The notes under the pieces: generated by a model | What the model was told of the DNA's origin: nothing | Databases searched by the model: none | The model's input: the letters and a program-made list of their open reading frames with translations, nothing else | Made by a program: the position numbers and the translations under genes | Shown: positions 1 to 5,331 of the stretch, one piece after another | Position numbering within the stretch: the first letter of the stretch is position 1 | How the letters are laid out: each line of letters begins with the position of its first letter | NCBI GenBank assembly: GCA_012523655.1 | Contig: JAAYTV010000618.1 | Location: 1 to 5,331 of the forward strand | Direction of reading: 5' to 3' | Source of the DNA: a bacterium | GTDB taxonomy: Bacteria; Zhuqueibacterota; Zhuqueibacteria; Residuimicrobiales; Residuimicrobiaceae | DNA: 5,331 bases

Positions 1-334
1 GAACGGATACGTATTGCGGATGATAGGGCGCAGGCTCCTGATCTCTTCCGACTATATGTGCGGTCTGCCTGCCCACAGCCACCGGTATGGTCTCACAGCC
101 GGCCTCATAGAGCATCCTGCAGGCGATCTGAGCGCGCAGGTCTGTCCTCCCATGGTCCAGGGTGACGCCCACCAGCTCAAGCTCTGGACTGGATAAGGCC
201 AGGGCCAGAGCAAAAGCATCATCGATATCATTGCCCAGATCAAAGTCTAAAAGTACCTTTTGCCGTTGTCCAGCCGGCGTTGCGCCGTGCGCCAGTGCGG
301 TCATCAGCAGCATCATCATGCCTAGGAGTTTCAT
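1..334 (-). CDS. Exported nucleoside hydrolase (IUNH family), N-terminal part
   Basis: N-terminal 111 residues of a protein that continues past the left window edge. After a short hydrophobic leader (residues about 3-15, rich in Met and Leu, with an ALA motif at 13-15 as a possible signal-peptidase site) comes DFDLGNDIDDAFAL at 30-43. This is the Asp-rich Ca2+/ribose-binding motif that opens inosine-uridine nucleoside hydrolases, in the GNDxDD variant common among secreted members. It is followed by the family-like strand ELVGVTLD (53-60) and IPVAVG (83-88). The family splits ribonucleosides into base and ribose; export implies a periplasmic or extracellular salvage role, and the substrate cannot be read from this part. 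The ATG at 334-332 overlaps the stop of the upstream MBL gene by 4 nt (ATGA), and AGAGGTG lies 7 nt upstream. It is probably the third gene of a coupled operon. The C-terminal active-site His region is outside the window. Confidence 0.85.
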   Translation of the reverse strand, partial: MKLLGMMMLLMTALAHGATPAGQRQKVLLDFDLGNDIDDAFALALALSSPELELVGVTLDHGRTDLRAQIACRMLYEAGCETIPVAVGRQTAHIVGRDQEPAPYHPQYVSV

Positions 335-1119
335 CTCCCATCACCTCTTTGTGGTTGGTTCAATAGAATCTCTGCGTGCGTACAATAGCGGCCATCTCGG
401 CACCAAAAGGGGGCGTCGTGTCCCCCCATGATCAGGCCGTCGCACTGCTCCACCAGCTGTTTGCTGGCAGAGTGCTGTTCGTTGTTGTAGCGGGGTGCCG
501 ATTCCCGCAATCTGCTTTTCCAGAACAATCGGCTGGGCAGCGCATCCCCACAGATCAGCAGAGAGGGGTGTGTGTCCAGCCGCAATCCGTAATGGCCGGG
601 GCTATGGCCGGGCAACGGCTGTAACTTGGCGGGATAGGGCAGGATAGGCTGATCCTCGATCCAAAGGATTCGCTCCGGACGGCCTAAAAGGTCATCGCGC
701 CAGTACTGCCTGGCCAGCCATTGGGCATGCCGGGCGTGCTTTGGCAGCCGATCCTCCCGCACCTCCGGGTAATAGCGTCGGAACACCTCCACCGGATCAG
801 CCGCGTTCATGATCTCATAGCAATAGCTCCTGGCAAACTGGTAATCAACCCGGCTGACCACCACCTGAGCACGCGTAAACAGCCGGTTATTGCCGGCATG
901 ATCCGGATGGACATGGGTGTTCACCACCAGATCCACCTCCTCAGGGCTCACTCCAAGGCGAGCCAGCTCATGCGGCAAATCCGGCTCCCCATACAGTCCG
1001 GTGTCGACGATCACCAGCTGATCGGGAAAACGCAAAAGTGCAGCCATCAATGGAATAGGCCGCACACCGGTCTGCAGAAAGGCCGGCATGGACATACGAA
1101 GCGGGTAAAAACGGATCAC
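331..1119 (-). CDS. MBL-fold metallo-hydrolase, N-acyl-homoserine lactonase-like
   Basis: A complete 262-residue metallo-beta-lactamase-fold protein. The full dinuclear metal site is visible: THVHPDH at 68-74 (H69, H71, D73, H74), H172 in GHSPGH (171-176), D192 in CGDAL, and H234 in GGHD. An earlier VDTG (38-41) and AGNN after the HxHxDH motif match the layout of AHL lactonases of the AiiA/AttM type. However, the same layout occurs in many uncharacterised hydrolases, so the substrate (lactone, ester or thioester) is open. There is no signal peptide, so it is probably cytoplasmic. The start is GTG at 1119-1117, which overlaps the stop of the upstream ThyA-like gene by 4 nt (GTGA) and has only a weak purine-rich SD; this points to translational coupling. 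An internal ATG at 1095 lacks an SD. The stop overlaps the start of the nucleoside hydrolase gene (ATGA). The fold is certain; the lactonase label is inference. Confidence 0.88.
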   Translation of the reverse strand: MIRFYPLRMSMPAFLQTGVRPIPLMAALLRFPDQLVIVDTGLYGEPDLPHELARLGVSPEEVDLVVNTHVHPDHAGNNRLFTRAQVVVSRVDYQFARSYCYEIMNAADPVEVFRRYYPEVREDRLPKHARHAQWLARQYWRDDLLGRPERILWIEDQPILPYPAKLQPLPGHSPGHYGLRLDTHPSLLICGDALPSRLFWKSRLRESAPRYNNEQHSASKQLVEQCDGLIMGGHDAPFWCRDGRYCTHAEILLNQPQRGDGR

Positions 1120-1931
1120 GCTTTCTCACTCGCCAGGCGTTCTCTGGCCTCCTCGAACATGGGCTCGGCAAAGCTGGAAGGCCAGGTGCGTTCCTCAAAG
1201 CTACGGGTCTGCACGCTTTTCAAAAATCCTTCAAACTGCTTAAAGTAGGAGCCGTATATATGAAAGCTATCCACCAGATCAGCATATCGCCCCACCGCCA
1301 CCGGTTGGCCGATCTTTTTCGCAATCTGGTCCGCCATTCGGCGCTGCAGGTCCGTGAAAGCGAACGCATTCATGTAGGCCGCTTTATAGGCATCCCGTGA
1401 CCGCCAATGCGTGTTCATGTTCAAAACCAGTCGCCCTTGGTCATCGGCGAGCATGCGGCACCACAGACGCTGCAGGCAGGGTGGATCATCAGTCGGCGGA
1501 TCCAGCTTGGGATTCCAGGTGATAGCCTGAGCTCGGCGCGTATGCCCCGCCTCGCTCAGCTTATCGATCATATAGCCTATCTGATCCACAACCTGGTTGT
1601 CAATTTCATAGCAAAAAAGCCTTTTATGATAGGTATAGGTCCACTTGCCCTCTTCCGGAGCGATCCAATGATCGTGCACGCCGACCACCACTTCTTGGCG
1701 ATAGATCTCCAGATCTTCCAAACCTCCAGGGAAAGCGCGGTGAATGCGTGGCTCGGCAAAAGGATCCTCACACACCCACATCATGGTGCAATCCTTGCTG
1801 GCCGGGTCTCCCGGTCTGTCATACTCTGTCTTGATGGCTACACCATGCTGCCAACAGGCCAGCACCGCTTTTTCCCATGCTTCTGGCAAAGTTTTAGCTT
1901 GAACGAACAAGGTTGGTATAGAGCCGGACAT
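1116..1931 (-). CDS. Divergent thymidylate synthase (ThyA) family protein
   Basis: A 271-residue protein with the ThyA core. RR at 132-133 followed by W139 matches the RRxxxxxW phosphate-binding segment, PPC at 150-152 gives the nucleophile C152, and RSRD at 177-180 precedes N188 with the same spacing as RSxD...N in E. coli ThyA. DSFHIY at 221-226 supplies the His and Tyr that hold the ribose. The family makes dTMP from dUMP with methylene-tetrahydrofolate, or hydroxymethylates (d)CMP. The retained Asn, which is Asp in T4 dCMP hydroxymethylase, favours a uracil substrate. The overall style (EDPFAEPRIH at 55-64, PPCLQ in place of PPCH, a C-terminal FEERTW-type tail) resembles archaeal and other divergent ThyA proteins rather than the classical enzyme, so dTMP synthesis is likely but not certain. 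I chose ATG 1931 because GAGGTG lies just upstream; a TTG at 1967 would add 12 residues and has no SD. It is the first gene of the coupled three-gene block. Confidence 0.85.
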   Translation of the reverse strand: MSGSIPTLFVQAKTLPEAWEKAVLACWQHGVAIKTEYDRPGDPASKDCTMMWVCEDPFAEPRIHRAFPGGLEDLEIYRQEVVVGVHDHWIAPEEGKWTYTYHKRLFCYEIDNQVVDQIGYMIDKLSEAGHTRRAQAITWNPKLDPPTDDPPCLQRLWCRMLADDQGRLVLNMNTHWRSRDAYKAAYMNAFAFTDLQRRMADQIAKKIGQPVAVGRYADLVDSFHIYGSYFKQFEGFLKSVQTRSFEERTWPSSFAEPMFEEARERLASEKA

Positions 1932-1934
1932 AAG

Positions 1935-1941
1935 CACCTCT
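1935..1941 (-). promoter_or_regulatory. Shine-Dalgarno of the ThyA-like gene
   Basis: The minus strand reads AGAGGTG, with 5 nt between the GG and the ATG at 1931. This fixes the start at 1931 rather than at the longer TTG start at 1967, which has no SD. Confidence 0.75.
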
Positions 1942-1981
1942 TCTGTTAGAATAGAGTTCGCAGACAACGTGCGGGGATAAA

Positions 1982-2010
1982 TTAAAAAGGCGGAAAATTA
2001 TTTCCGCCTT
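1982..2010 (-). terminator. Rho-independent terminator of the zinc-ribbon gene
   Basis: AAGGCGGAAA (1987-1996), a 4-nt loop, and TTTCCGCCTT (2001-2010) form a perfect 10-bp stem. Read on the minus strand, the stem is followed by TTTTTAATTT, the expected U-tract. It lies 29 nt past the stop codon at 2039 and separates the zinc-ribbon gene from the ThyA-like gene. On the plus strand the stem has only TTGC after it, so termination is directed to the minus strand. Confidence 0.9.
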
Positions 2011-2038
2011 GCATAATCGAGCTCAAGTGGGGAACCGC

Positions 2039-2191
2039 TTATTTAGCTTTGCCTAGGATTTTATAGACGCCTGTTCCGCATTTCTCGCAAGTACCTTTGA
2101 GAGCCTCGCGACCATTTTTCATGGTGACCTTCTGCGGGTTGCTTACATTGGTCTTTGCTTTGCACTTTACACAATATGCCTGATCAGCCAC
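2039..2191 (-). CDS. Small tetra-cysteine zinc-ribbon protein (DUF5679-like)
   Basis: A 50-residue basic protein that I read directly from the minus strand. Two CxxC knuckles, CVKC (residues 7-10) and CEKC (35-38), bracket a central KVTMKNGREALKGT stretch. This CxxC / VTMKNGR / KGTCxxCGT pattern is what I recognise as the DUF5679 family, whose function is unknown. The four Cys should bind one Zn2+; the high Lys content (KAK at both ends) would suit nucleic-acid or ribosome contact, but that is inference. I chose the GTG at 2191 because GGGAGGA (2199-2205) lies 8 nt upstream; a TTG at 2197 is too close to that SD. The gene has its own promoter and terminator, so it is an independent transcription unit, probably well expressed. 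Confidence 0.85.
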   Translation of the reverse strand: MADQAYCVKCKAKTNVSNPQKVTMKNGREALKGTCEKCGTGVYKILGKAK

Positions 2192-2198
2192 AGCCAAG

Positions 2199-2205
2199 TC
2201 CTCCC
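2199..2205 (-). promoter_or_regulatory. Strong Shine-Dalgarno of the zinc-ribbon gene
   Basis: GGGAGGA on the minus strand is close to perfectly complementary to the anti-SD of 16S rRNA. Its 8-nt distance to the GTG at 2191 decides the start of this gene. Confidence 0.8.
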
Positions 2206-2220
2206 TTTTAATATCAACTG

Positions 2221-2237
2221 CCGGAACTAAAGTCCCG
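2221..2237 (-). other. Small hairpin in the 5' leader of the zinc-ribbon gene
   Basis: On the minus strand CGGGAC, TTTA and GTTCCG can form a 6-bp stem (one G-U pair) with a 4-nt loop. It lies between the predicted transcription start and the SD. It could stabilise the 5' end of the mRNA or be chance; no known riboswitch class is recognisable. Confidence 0.3.
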
Positions 2238-2251
2238 CTTACTTACAGATT

Positions 2252-2280
2252 AATTTACCATTTATATTACGTAAAGTCAA
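2252..2280 (-). promoter_or_regulatory. Sigma70-type promoter of the zinc-ribbon gene
   Basis: On the minus strand TTGACT (2280-2275, 5 of 6 to the -35 consensus) and TAAATT (2257-2252, 4 of 6 to the -10 consensus) are exactly 17 bp apart, in the most AT-rich part of the gap. Transcription would start near 2245 and give a leader of about 54 nt. Position and quality fit the single gene downstream. Confidence 0.65.
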
Positions 2281-2343
2281 TTAAAACTTGGCAATTCTTG
2301 ACTTTTATCGCAAAAAAATTAATTATTCATCTAAAGAAGCGAC

Positions 2344-2721
2344 CTATGACAATCTATTATTAAATAATATTTTAAATATAATTATGCCGGTGAGCAGCCC
2401 TACAACATTGGCAATAAAATCGGTGAAATCGGCAAATCGGCCTGGAATCAGCAGCTGGTGCAGCTCATCCAAAGCGGCAAACAGCGAAGCAAAAAGTTGG
2501 GAAGACCACAGAGCGAAAGACAAACGTGCCCTTTTACCTTCCGTCGCAGCCCTCACCCAAAGAAAACCCAACACGGCGTAAAAGGCAAAATGATAGATTT
2601 TATCTTCAAGCCGAACGCCCAGAGAGGGCGGCGTCAATTTGGGCAGAGAAGTGAGAATGAGCAGCACGCTTCCCCAAACGATGGTCGGCAAATACCAACG
2701 AACAAACCGTGATTCCCGCAT
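2344..2721 (-). CDS. VanZ-like small integral membrane protein
   Basis: A 125-residue protein with four predicted membrane segments (about residues 9-26, 43-58, 67-84 and 103-120). It carries the VanZ-family signature: K41 and H44 at the start of the second segment, DELHQ at 85-89, PGR at 93-95, and D101 with AN at 104-105. VanZ itself gives low-level teicoplanin resistance in enterococci, but most chromosomal relatives are of unknown function, so no resistance role should be assumed. I chose ATG 2721 because AAAGGA lies 5 nt upstream; a TTG one codon earlier is less likely. The ATG shares one base with the nnr stop (TGATG), so translation is probably coupled to nnr and the gene is the last of the acpS-nnr-vanZ unit. 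No clear terminator follows it. Confidence 0.88.
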   Translation of the reverse strand: MRESRFVRWYLPTIVWGSVLLILTSLPKLTPPSLGVRLEDKIYHFAFYAVLGFLWVRAATEGKRARLSFALWSSQLFASLFAALDELHQLLIPGRFADFTDFIANVVGLLTGIIIFKILFNNRLS

Positions 2722-4259
2722 CAATATCCTTTGAGTGTCATCAGAGCATCGGCCAACTTGTTGAGAATATCCCCAGCCATCATGCCCGCTTCACCGAACT
2801 GCTGCTTGGCCGAATCGCCGGCCAGTCCATGCACATAGACGCCTGTCAATGCAGCGTCCAGGCTGTTCAATCCCTGCGCCAGAAGCGATACGATCAGGCC
2901 GGTGAGCACATCACCGGATCCGGCTGTAGCCATACCGGGATTGCCGGTTGAATTGATGTAAAGCCGTCCATCCGGCGCTGCTATGCAGGTGGGCCCGCCT
3001 TTGAGTACCACCACTGCGTTGAACATCTTGGCTGCGTAGCGGGCAGCCGAAGCACGATCCAGGGCGATCTCCGCAGTAGAGCAGTTCAGCAGTCGCGCCA
3101 GTTCACCGGGGTGAGGCGTGAGAATGCGATCCGCCCGACAATTTTTCAAGGCCGCGGTGTTGCGGCTGCAGATGTTCAGTCCATCCGCATCCAGCACCAA
3201 CGGCAGGGTCAGCTGTTCCAGCAGGCTATAGACCAATTGACAGGTCGAAGCCTCCTGTCCGAGACCAGGACCAATGGCGCAGGCGTGCTGATTGTTGATC
3301 ATGGTCAGCACAGTTTTCAGCCCCTCTTCGGTCAGGAACCCCTGATCATGATCCGGCATGGGCCAAAGCACCACTTCAGTCAATTTAGCAGCCATCACCG
3401 TATTCAGGCTGGCGGGAAAGGCGAGATAGCAGAGTCCGGCGCCGCTGCGCAGACAGGCAGCGGCGGAGAGTGCAGCAGCGCCGCAAAAGCCAAGAGAACC
3501 GGCCACCACCGCTGCGGAGCCCACCTGGTTTTTATAGGCGTCTCTGCGGCGCAGCGGCAATCTGGCAGCGGCATCCGCTGCTTCGACCAGCCACTGATCA
3601 GCCGGCAGGGCCTGCAGAGCCTGGTGCGGCAAACTGATGTCCTTCACCTGAATCTCGCCGCAATACTCTCTGGCCGGCGGCCAAAGCAGGCCTGATTTGA
3701 GCAGAGCCATGGTGCAGGTCACATCCGCTTTGACCGCCGGCCCCTCTACCGCGCCGGTTTCGGCATTCACCCCCGTGGGGATATCGATGGCCAAAACCGG
3801 CGCATCCATCTCATTGATGAGCTCCACGGCCTGGGCAAAAGCGCCTGTGACCGGCGTCTTCGCCCCAGTGCCCAACAGCGCATCAATGATCAAGCCCGGT
3901 TTCTTCAGTCCCGCCGGCTGTGGAAGGCCAAAGTGGAGCTTTTGGTCCATTTTTTCCAAAATTTGCAGATTAATCAGGCCATCCCCTTTGATTTTTTCCC
4001 GATCAGCCAGAATAAACAGCTCAATCTCATACCCTTGATTGCGCAGATGGCGGGCCACCACATATCCATCGCCGCCGTTGTTGCCCGGACCGCAAAAGAT
4101 GTGCACCAGCCGGTTGCCGGACGGGGCGATCATCTGCACGGCGGTATCTGCAATGCCGCGGCCGGCGTTTTCCATCAGGAGCAGGCCGGGAATGGCAAGG
4201 GTCTCGATGGCGTAGCGGTCCAAACCGGCCATCTGCTGGGGGGTTACGATGGGCTGCAC
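2721..4259 (-). CDS. nnr: Bifunctional NAD(P)HX epimerase / ADP-dependent NAD(P)HX dehydratase
   Basis: 512 residues, the full length of the bacterial fused repair enzyme. The N-terminal YjeF_N half epimerises R- and S-NAD(P)HX: MENAGRG at 29-35, GPGNNGGDG at 57-65, DALLGTG at 126-132, IDIPTGVN at 158-165. The C-terminal ribokinase-like half dehydrates S-NAD(P)HX using ADP: VAGS at 252-255 followed by GAAALSAAACLRSGAG, GPGLG at 330-334, LDADGLN at 356-362, TPHPGE at 381-386, LKGG at 419-422, and AGSGDVLTG at 446-454 with the catalytic Asp at 450. The usual HKG motif at the start of the second half reads YKNQVG (242-247). It acts in the cytoplasm to restore damaged nicotinamide cofactors. The start is GTG 4259 with GAGG 5 nt upstream; a stop lies 5 codons further up in frame with no other start between. 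It follows acpS by 27 nt, a common pairing. Confidence 0.96.
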   Translation of the reverse strand: MQPIVTPQQMAGLDRYAIETLAIPGLLLMENAGRGIADTAVQMIAPSGNRLVHIFCGPGNNGGDGYVVARHLRNQGYEIELFILADREKIKGDGLINLQILEKMDQKLHFGLPQPAGLKKPGLIIDALLGTGAKTPVTGAFAQAVELINEMDAPVLAIDIPTGVNAETGAVEGPAVKADVTCTMALLKSGLLWPPAREYCGEIQVKDISLPHQALQALPADQWLVEAADAAARLPLRRRDAYKNQVGSAAVVAGSLGFCGAAALSAAACLRSGAGLCYLAFPASLNTVMAAKLTEVVLWPMPDHDQGFLTEEGLKTVLTMINNQHACAIGPGLGQEASTCQLVYSLLEQLTLPLVLDADGLNICSRNTAALKNCRADRILTPHPGELARLLNCSTAEIALDRASAARYAAKMFNAVVVLKGGPTCIAAPDGRLYINSTGNPGMATAGSGDVLTGLIVSLLAQGLNSLDAALTGVYVHGLAGDSAKQQFGEAGMMAGDILNKLADALMTLKGY

Positions 4260-4286
4260 ACAAGCCTCATTTTATAGTTATTTGTC

Positions 4287-4661
4287 CTAATCTTGGGAAT
4301 CGAAGATCACCACTGCCACAGCCGAGCGATCACTGTGGCTCAGGCTGACCAAAACGCGAACGGGGGCCAGGCAGTCGGCCAGAGGGCCTTGAAGCTTGAG
4401 CGACGGTTTGCCGGTTTCCGCATTGACCACTTGCACGCTCTGCCAGGTGAAAAGACGGTATTGCGTCGGGTTTAGGCATTTGATGAACGCCTCTTTAGCG
4501 GCAAAGCGCACCGCCATGGATGGCAGAGCAGCGGCCTTGCCCCGGCAATGCTTGATCTCCGCCGGGGTTAAAATTTTTTCCAACAGGCGATCGCCCCAAC
4601 GCTCAACCACGGTCTTAAACCGGTCGAGATCAACCACATCGATGCCTACAGCCCGGGTCAT
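4287..4661 (-). CDS. acpS: Holo-[acyl-carrier-protein] synthase
   Basis: A 124-residue protein of usual AcpS length that transfers 4'-phosphopantetheine from CoA to the serine of acyl carrier protein, activating it for fatty-acid synthesis in the cytoplasm. The family motifs are clear: GIDVVDLDRF at 6-15 with D8, and RFAAKEAFIK at 52-61 with E57, together giving the Mg2+ site. GKP at 84-86 and VSLSHSDRSAVAVV at 105-118 complete the fold. The ATG at 4661 has GGGAG 4 nt upstream. It is the first gene of the unit that continues into nnr and vanZ, and it is divergent from metG across an AT-rich gap. Confidence 0.96.
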   Translation of the reverse strand: MTRAVGIDVVDLDRFKTVVERWGDRLLEKILTPAEIKHCRGKAAALPSMAVRFAAKEAFIKCLNPTQYRLFTWQSVQVVNAETGKPSLKLQGPLADCLAPVRVLVSLSHSDRSAVAVVIFDSQD

Positions 4662-4688
4662 TCTGCTCCCTTTCGTCTATTTCAGTTT

Positions 4689-4720
4689 AAAGTACTATTT
4701 ATCGTTTTTTTATGCAACAA
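4689..4720 (-). promoter_or_regulatory. Possible acpS promoter
   Basis: Two overlapping weak hexamer pairs on the minus strand have 17-bp spacers: TTGTTG (4720-4715) with TAGTAC (4697-4692), and TTGCAT (4717-4712) with TACTTT (4694-4689). Each hexamer matches only about 3 of 6 consensus positions. The position, 30-60 nt before acpS in AT-rich DNA, is the main support. Confidence 0.3.
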
Positions 4721-4727
4721 CTTTTCC

Positions 4728-4756
4728 TTGTATCTGATAATTTTTAAAAGTAATTT
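4728..4756 (+). promoter_or_regulatory. Possible metG promoter
   Basis: TTGTAT (4728-4733, 4 of 6 to the -35 consensus) and TAATTT (4751-4756, 3 of 6 to the -10 consensus) are 17 bp apart. They would give a leader of about 35 nt before metG. The match is modest, and GATAAT at 4735-4740 is an alternative -10 without a good -35. Confidence 0.35.
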
Positions 4757-4797
4757 AAAGGTCGATTCGAAAACTGTTCTCATCACAGGGAAAAAAC

Positions 4798-5331
4798 ATG
4801 AAACGCATCCTTGTCACCAGCGCACTGCCGTATGCCAACGGCCCCATCCATCTGGGGCACCTGGCCGGCGCCTATCTACCTGCGGATGTCTATGTACGCT
4901 ATCAACGTATGAAGAAGCGCGATGTGCTGTACATCTGCGGCACAGATGAACATGGTGTGCCCATTGCCATCGCTGCGGAAAAGCAGGGCATCACGCCTCA
5001 ACAGCTGGTCGATCGCTATTATGCTGATCATCTGGACACCTTTACCCGGTTCGGCATAAGCTTTGATAACTTTTCGCGCACATCCAGACCGCTACATCAC
5101 AAGACCAGCCAGGCGTTTTTTCAGAATCTGTACAATAAAAACGTTCTCGTGGAACGCACGGTTCAGCAGTTCTATTGCCAGATCTGCTCCCGATTCCTCG
5201 CTGACCGGTTTGTGGAAGGCATTTGTCCGCGCTGCCAGCAACCGGGCGCGCGCGGCGATCAGTGCGAAAAATGCGGCAGCTCGCTCGAGCAGACCGAGCT
5301 GATCCAACCCTACTGCAAGGTGTGCGGCCAC
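4798..5331 (+). CDS. metG: Methionyl-tRNA synthetase, N-terminal part
   Basis: The first 178 codons of a class I aminoacyl-tRNA synthetase; the gene continues past the right edge. It charges tRNA-Met with methionine, including the initiator. The start TSALPYANGPIHLGHLAG (7-24) contains the HLGH version of the HIGH ATP-binding signature, and GTDEHGVPIAIAA (48-60) is the typical second block. The zinc-binding connective region shows four CxxC knuckles (CQIC, CPRC, CEKC, CKVC), as in the E. coli-type enzyme with two knuckle pairs, rather than the single-zinc or zinc-free forms. The KMSKS loop and the anticodon-binding domain lie outside. The ATG at 4798 has AGGG 7 nt upstream. Confidence 0.96.
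   Translation, partial: MKRILVTSALPYANGPIHLGHLAGAYLPADVYVRYQRMKKRDVLYICGTDEHGVPIAIAAEKQGITPQQLVDRYYADHLDTFTRFGISFDNFSRTSRPLHHKTSQAFFQNLYNKNVLVERTVQQFYCQICSRFLADRFVEGICPRCQQPGARGDQCEKCGSSLEQTELIQPYCKVCGH

Noticed and set aside
721..1248. Plus-strand open frame of 175 codons, and similar long plus-strand frames at 1407-1949 and 3111-3695
   Set aside because: They lie antisense to clear MBL, ThyA-like and nnr genes, lack SD sequences and show no recognisable domains; they are shadows of the real genes.
1931..1967. Longer TTG start (1967) for the ThyA-like gene
   Set aside because: It has no SD and adds 12 residues unlike the family, whereas the ATG at 1931 has AGAGGTG at good spacing.
2305..2340. 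T-rich stretch on the minus strand after vanZ as a terminator
   Set aside because: There is a run of seven T on the minus strand, but only weak AT pairing upstream and no GC-rich stem, so it does not qualify as an intrinsic terminator.
2344..2721. Glycopeptide resistance function for the VanZ-like gene
   Set aside because: No vanA/H/X/S/R-type genes or mobile element are present, and most VanZ relatives are not resistance genes.
4662..4797. Riboswitch, T-box or small RNA in the acpS-metG gap
   Set aside because: The gap is AT-rich without a conserved T-box or S-box element, a strong stem or a terminator; only weak promoter hexamers are visible.
5092..5331. Minus-strand open frame at the right edge
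   Set aside because: It is antisense to metG, whose motifs and zinc knuckles are unambiguous.

Overview
This 5.3 kb window looks like chromosomal housekeeping DNA from a bacterium. Coding DNA is moderately GC-rich and the intergenic gaps are AT-rich. Genes are tightly packed, start codons are a mix of ATG and GTG, and Shine-Dalgarno (SD) sequences and sigma70-type promoter hexamers can be read. I see no mobile element, RNA gene or CRISPR array. The phylum cannot be fixed by eye. An exported nucleoside hydrolase, a 50-residue DUF5679-type zinc ribbon and an archaeal-style thymidylate synthase together suggest a less-studied Gram-negative-type lineage (for example the FCB group or a candidate phylum), but that is inference.

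From left to right there are three transcription blocks. Block A (1-1931, minus strand) holds three translationally coupled genes. In transcription order these are a divergent ThyA-family enzyme, an MBL-fold hydrolase resembling N-acyl-homoserine lactonases, and an exported nucleoside hydrolase that runs off the left edge. Each junction is a 4-nt overlap (GTGA, then ATGA). Block B (about 1982-2280, minus strand) is a self-contained single-gene unit: sigma70-like promoter, 5' leader with a small hairpin, strong SD, a 50-codon tetra-cysteine protein with a GTG start, and a perfect 10-bp-stem intrinsic terminator. This small gene is too short for usual ORF cut-offs. Block C (2344-4661, minus strand) is acpS, then nnr, then a vanZ-like gene. 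It joins fatty-acid carrier activation, NAD(P)HX repair and a small membrane protein, with a 27-nt gap and then a one-base TGATG junction. On the right, metG (methionyl-tRNA synthetase) starts divergently on the plus strand and runs off the window end, with a 136-bp AT-rich divergent promoter region between it and acpS.

Block C and metG are ordinary core functions. The points most worth a second look are Block A, where a non-canonical thymidylate-synthase-family enzyme is coupled to a lactonase-like hydrolase and a secreted nucleoside hydrolase, and the isolated, well-signalled zinc-ribbon gene of Block B. I did not find convincing evidence of a new defence, mobile or RNA system.
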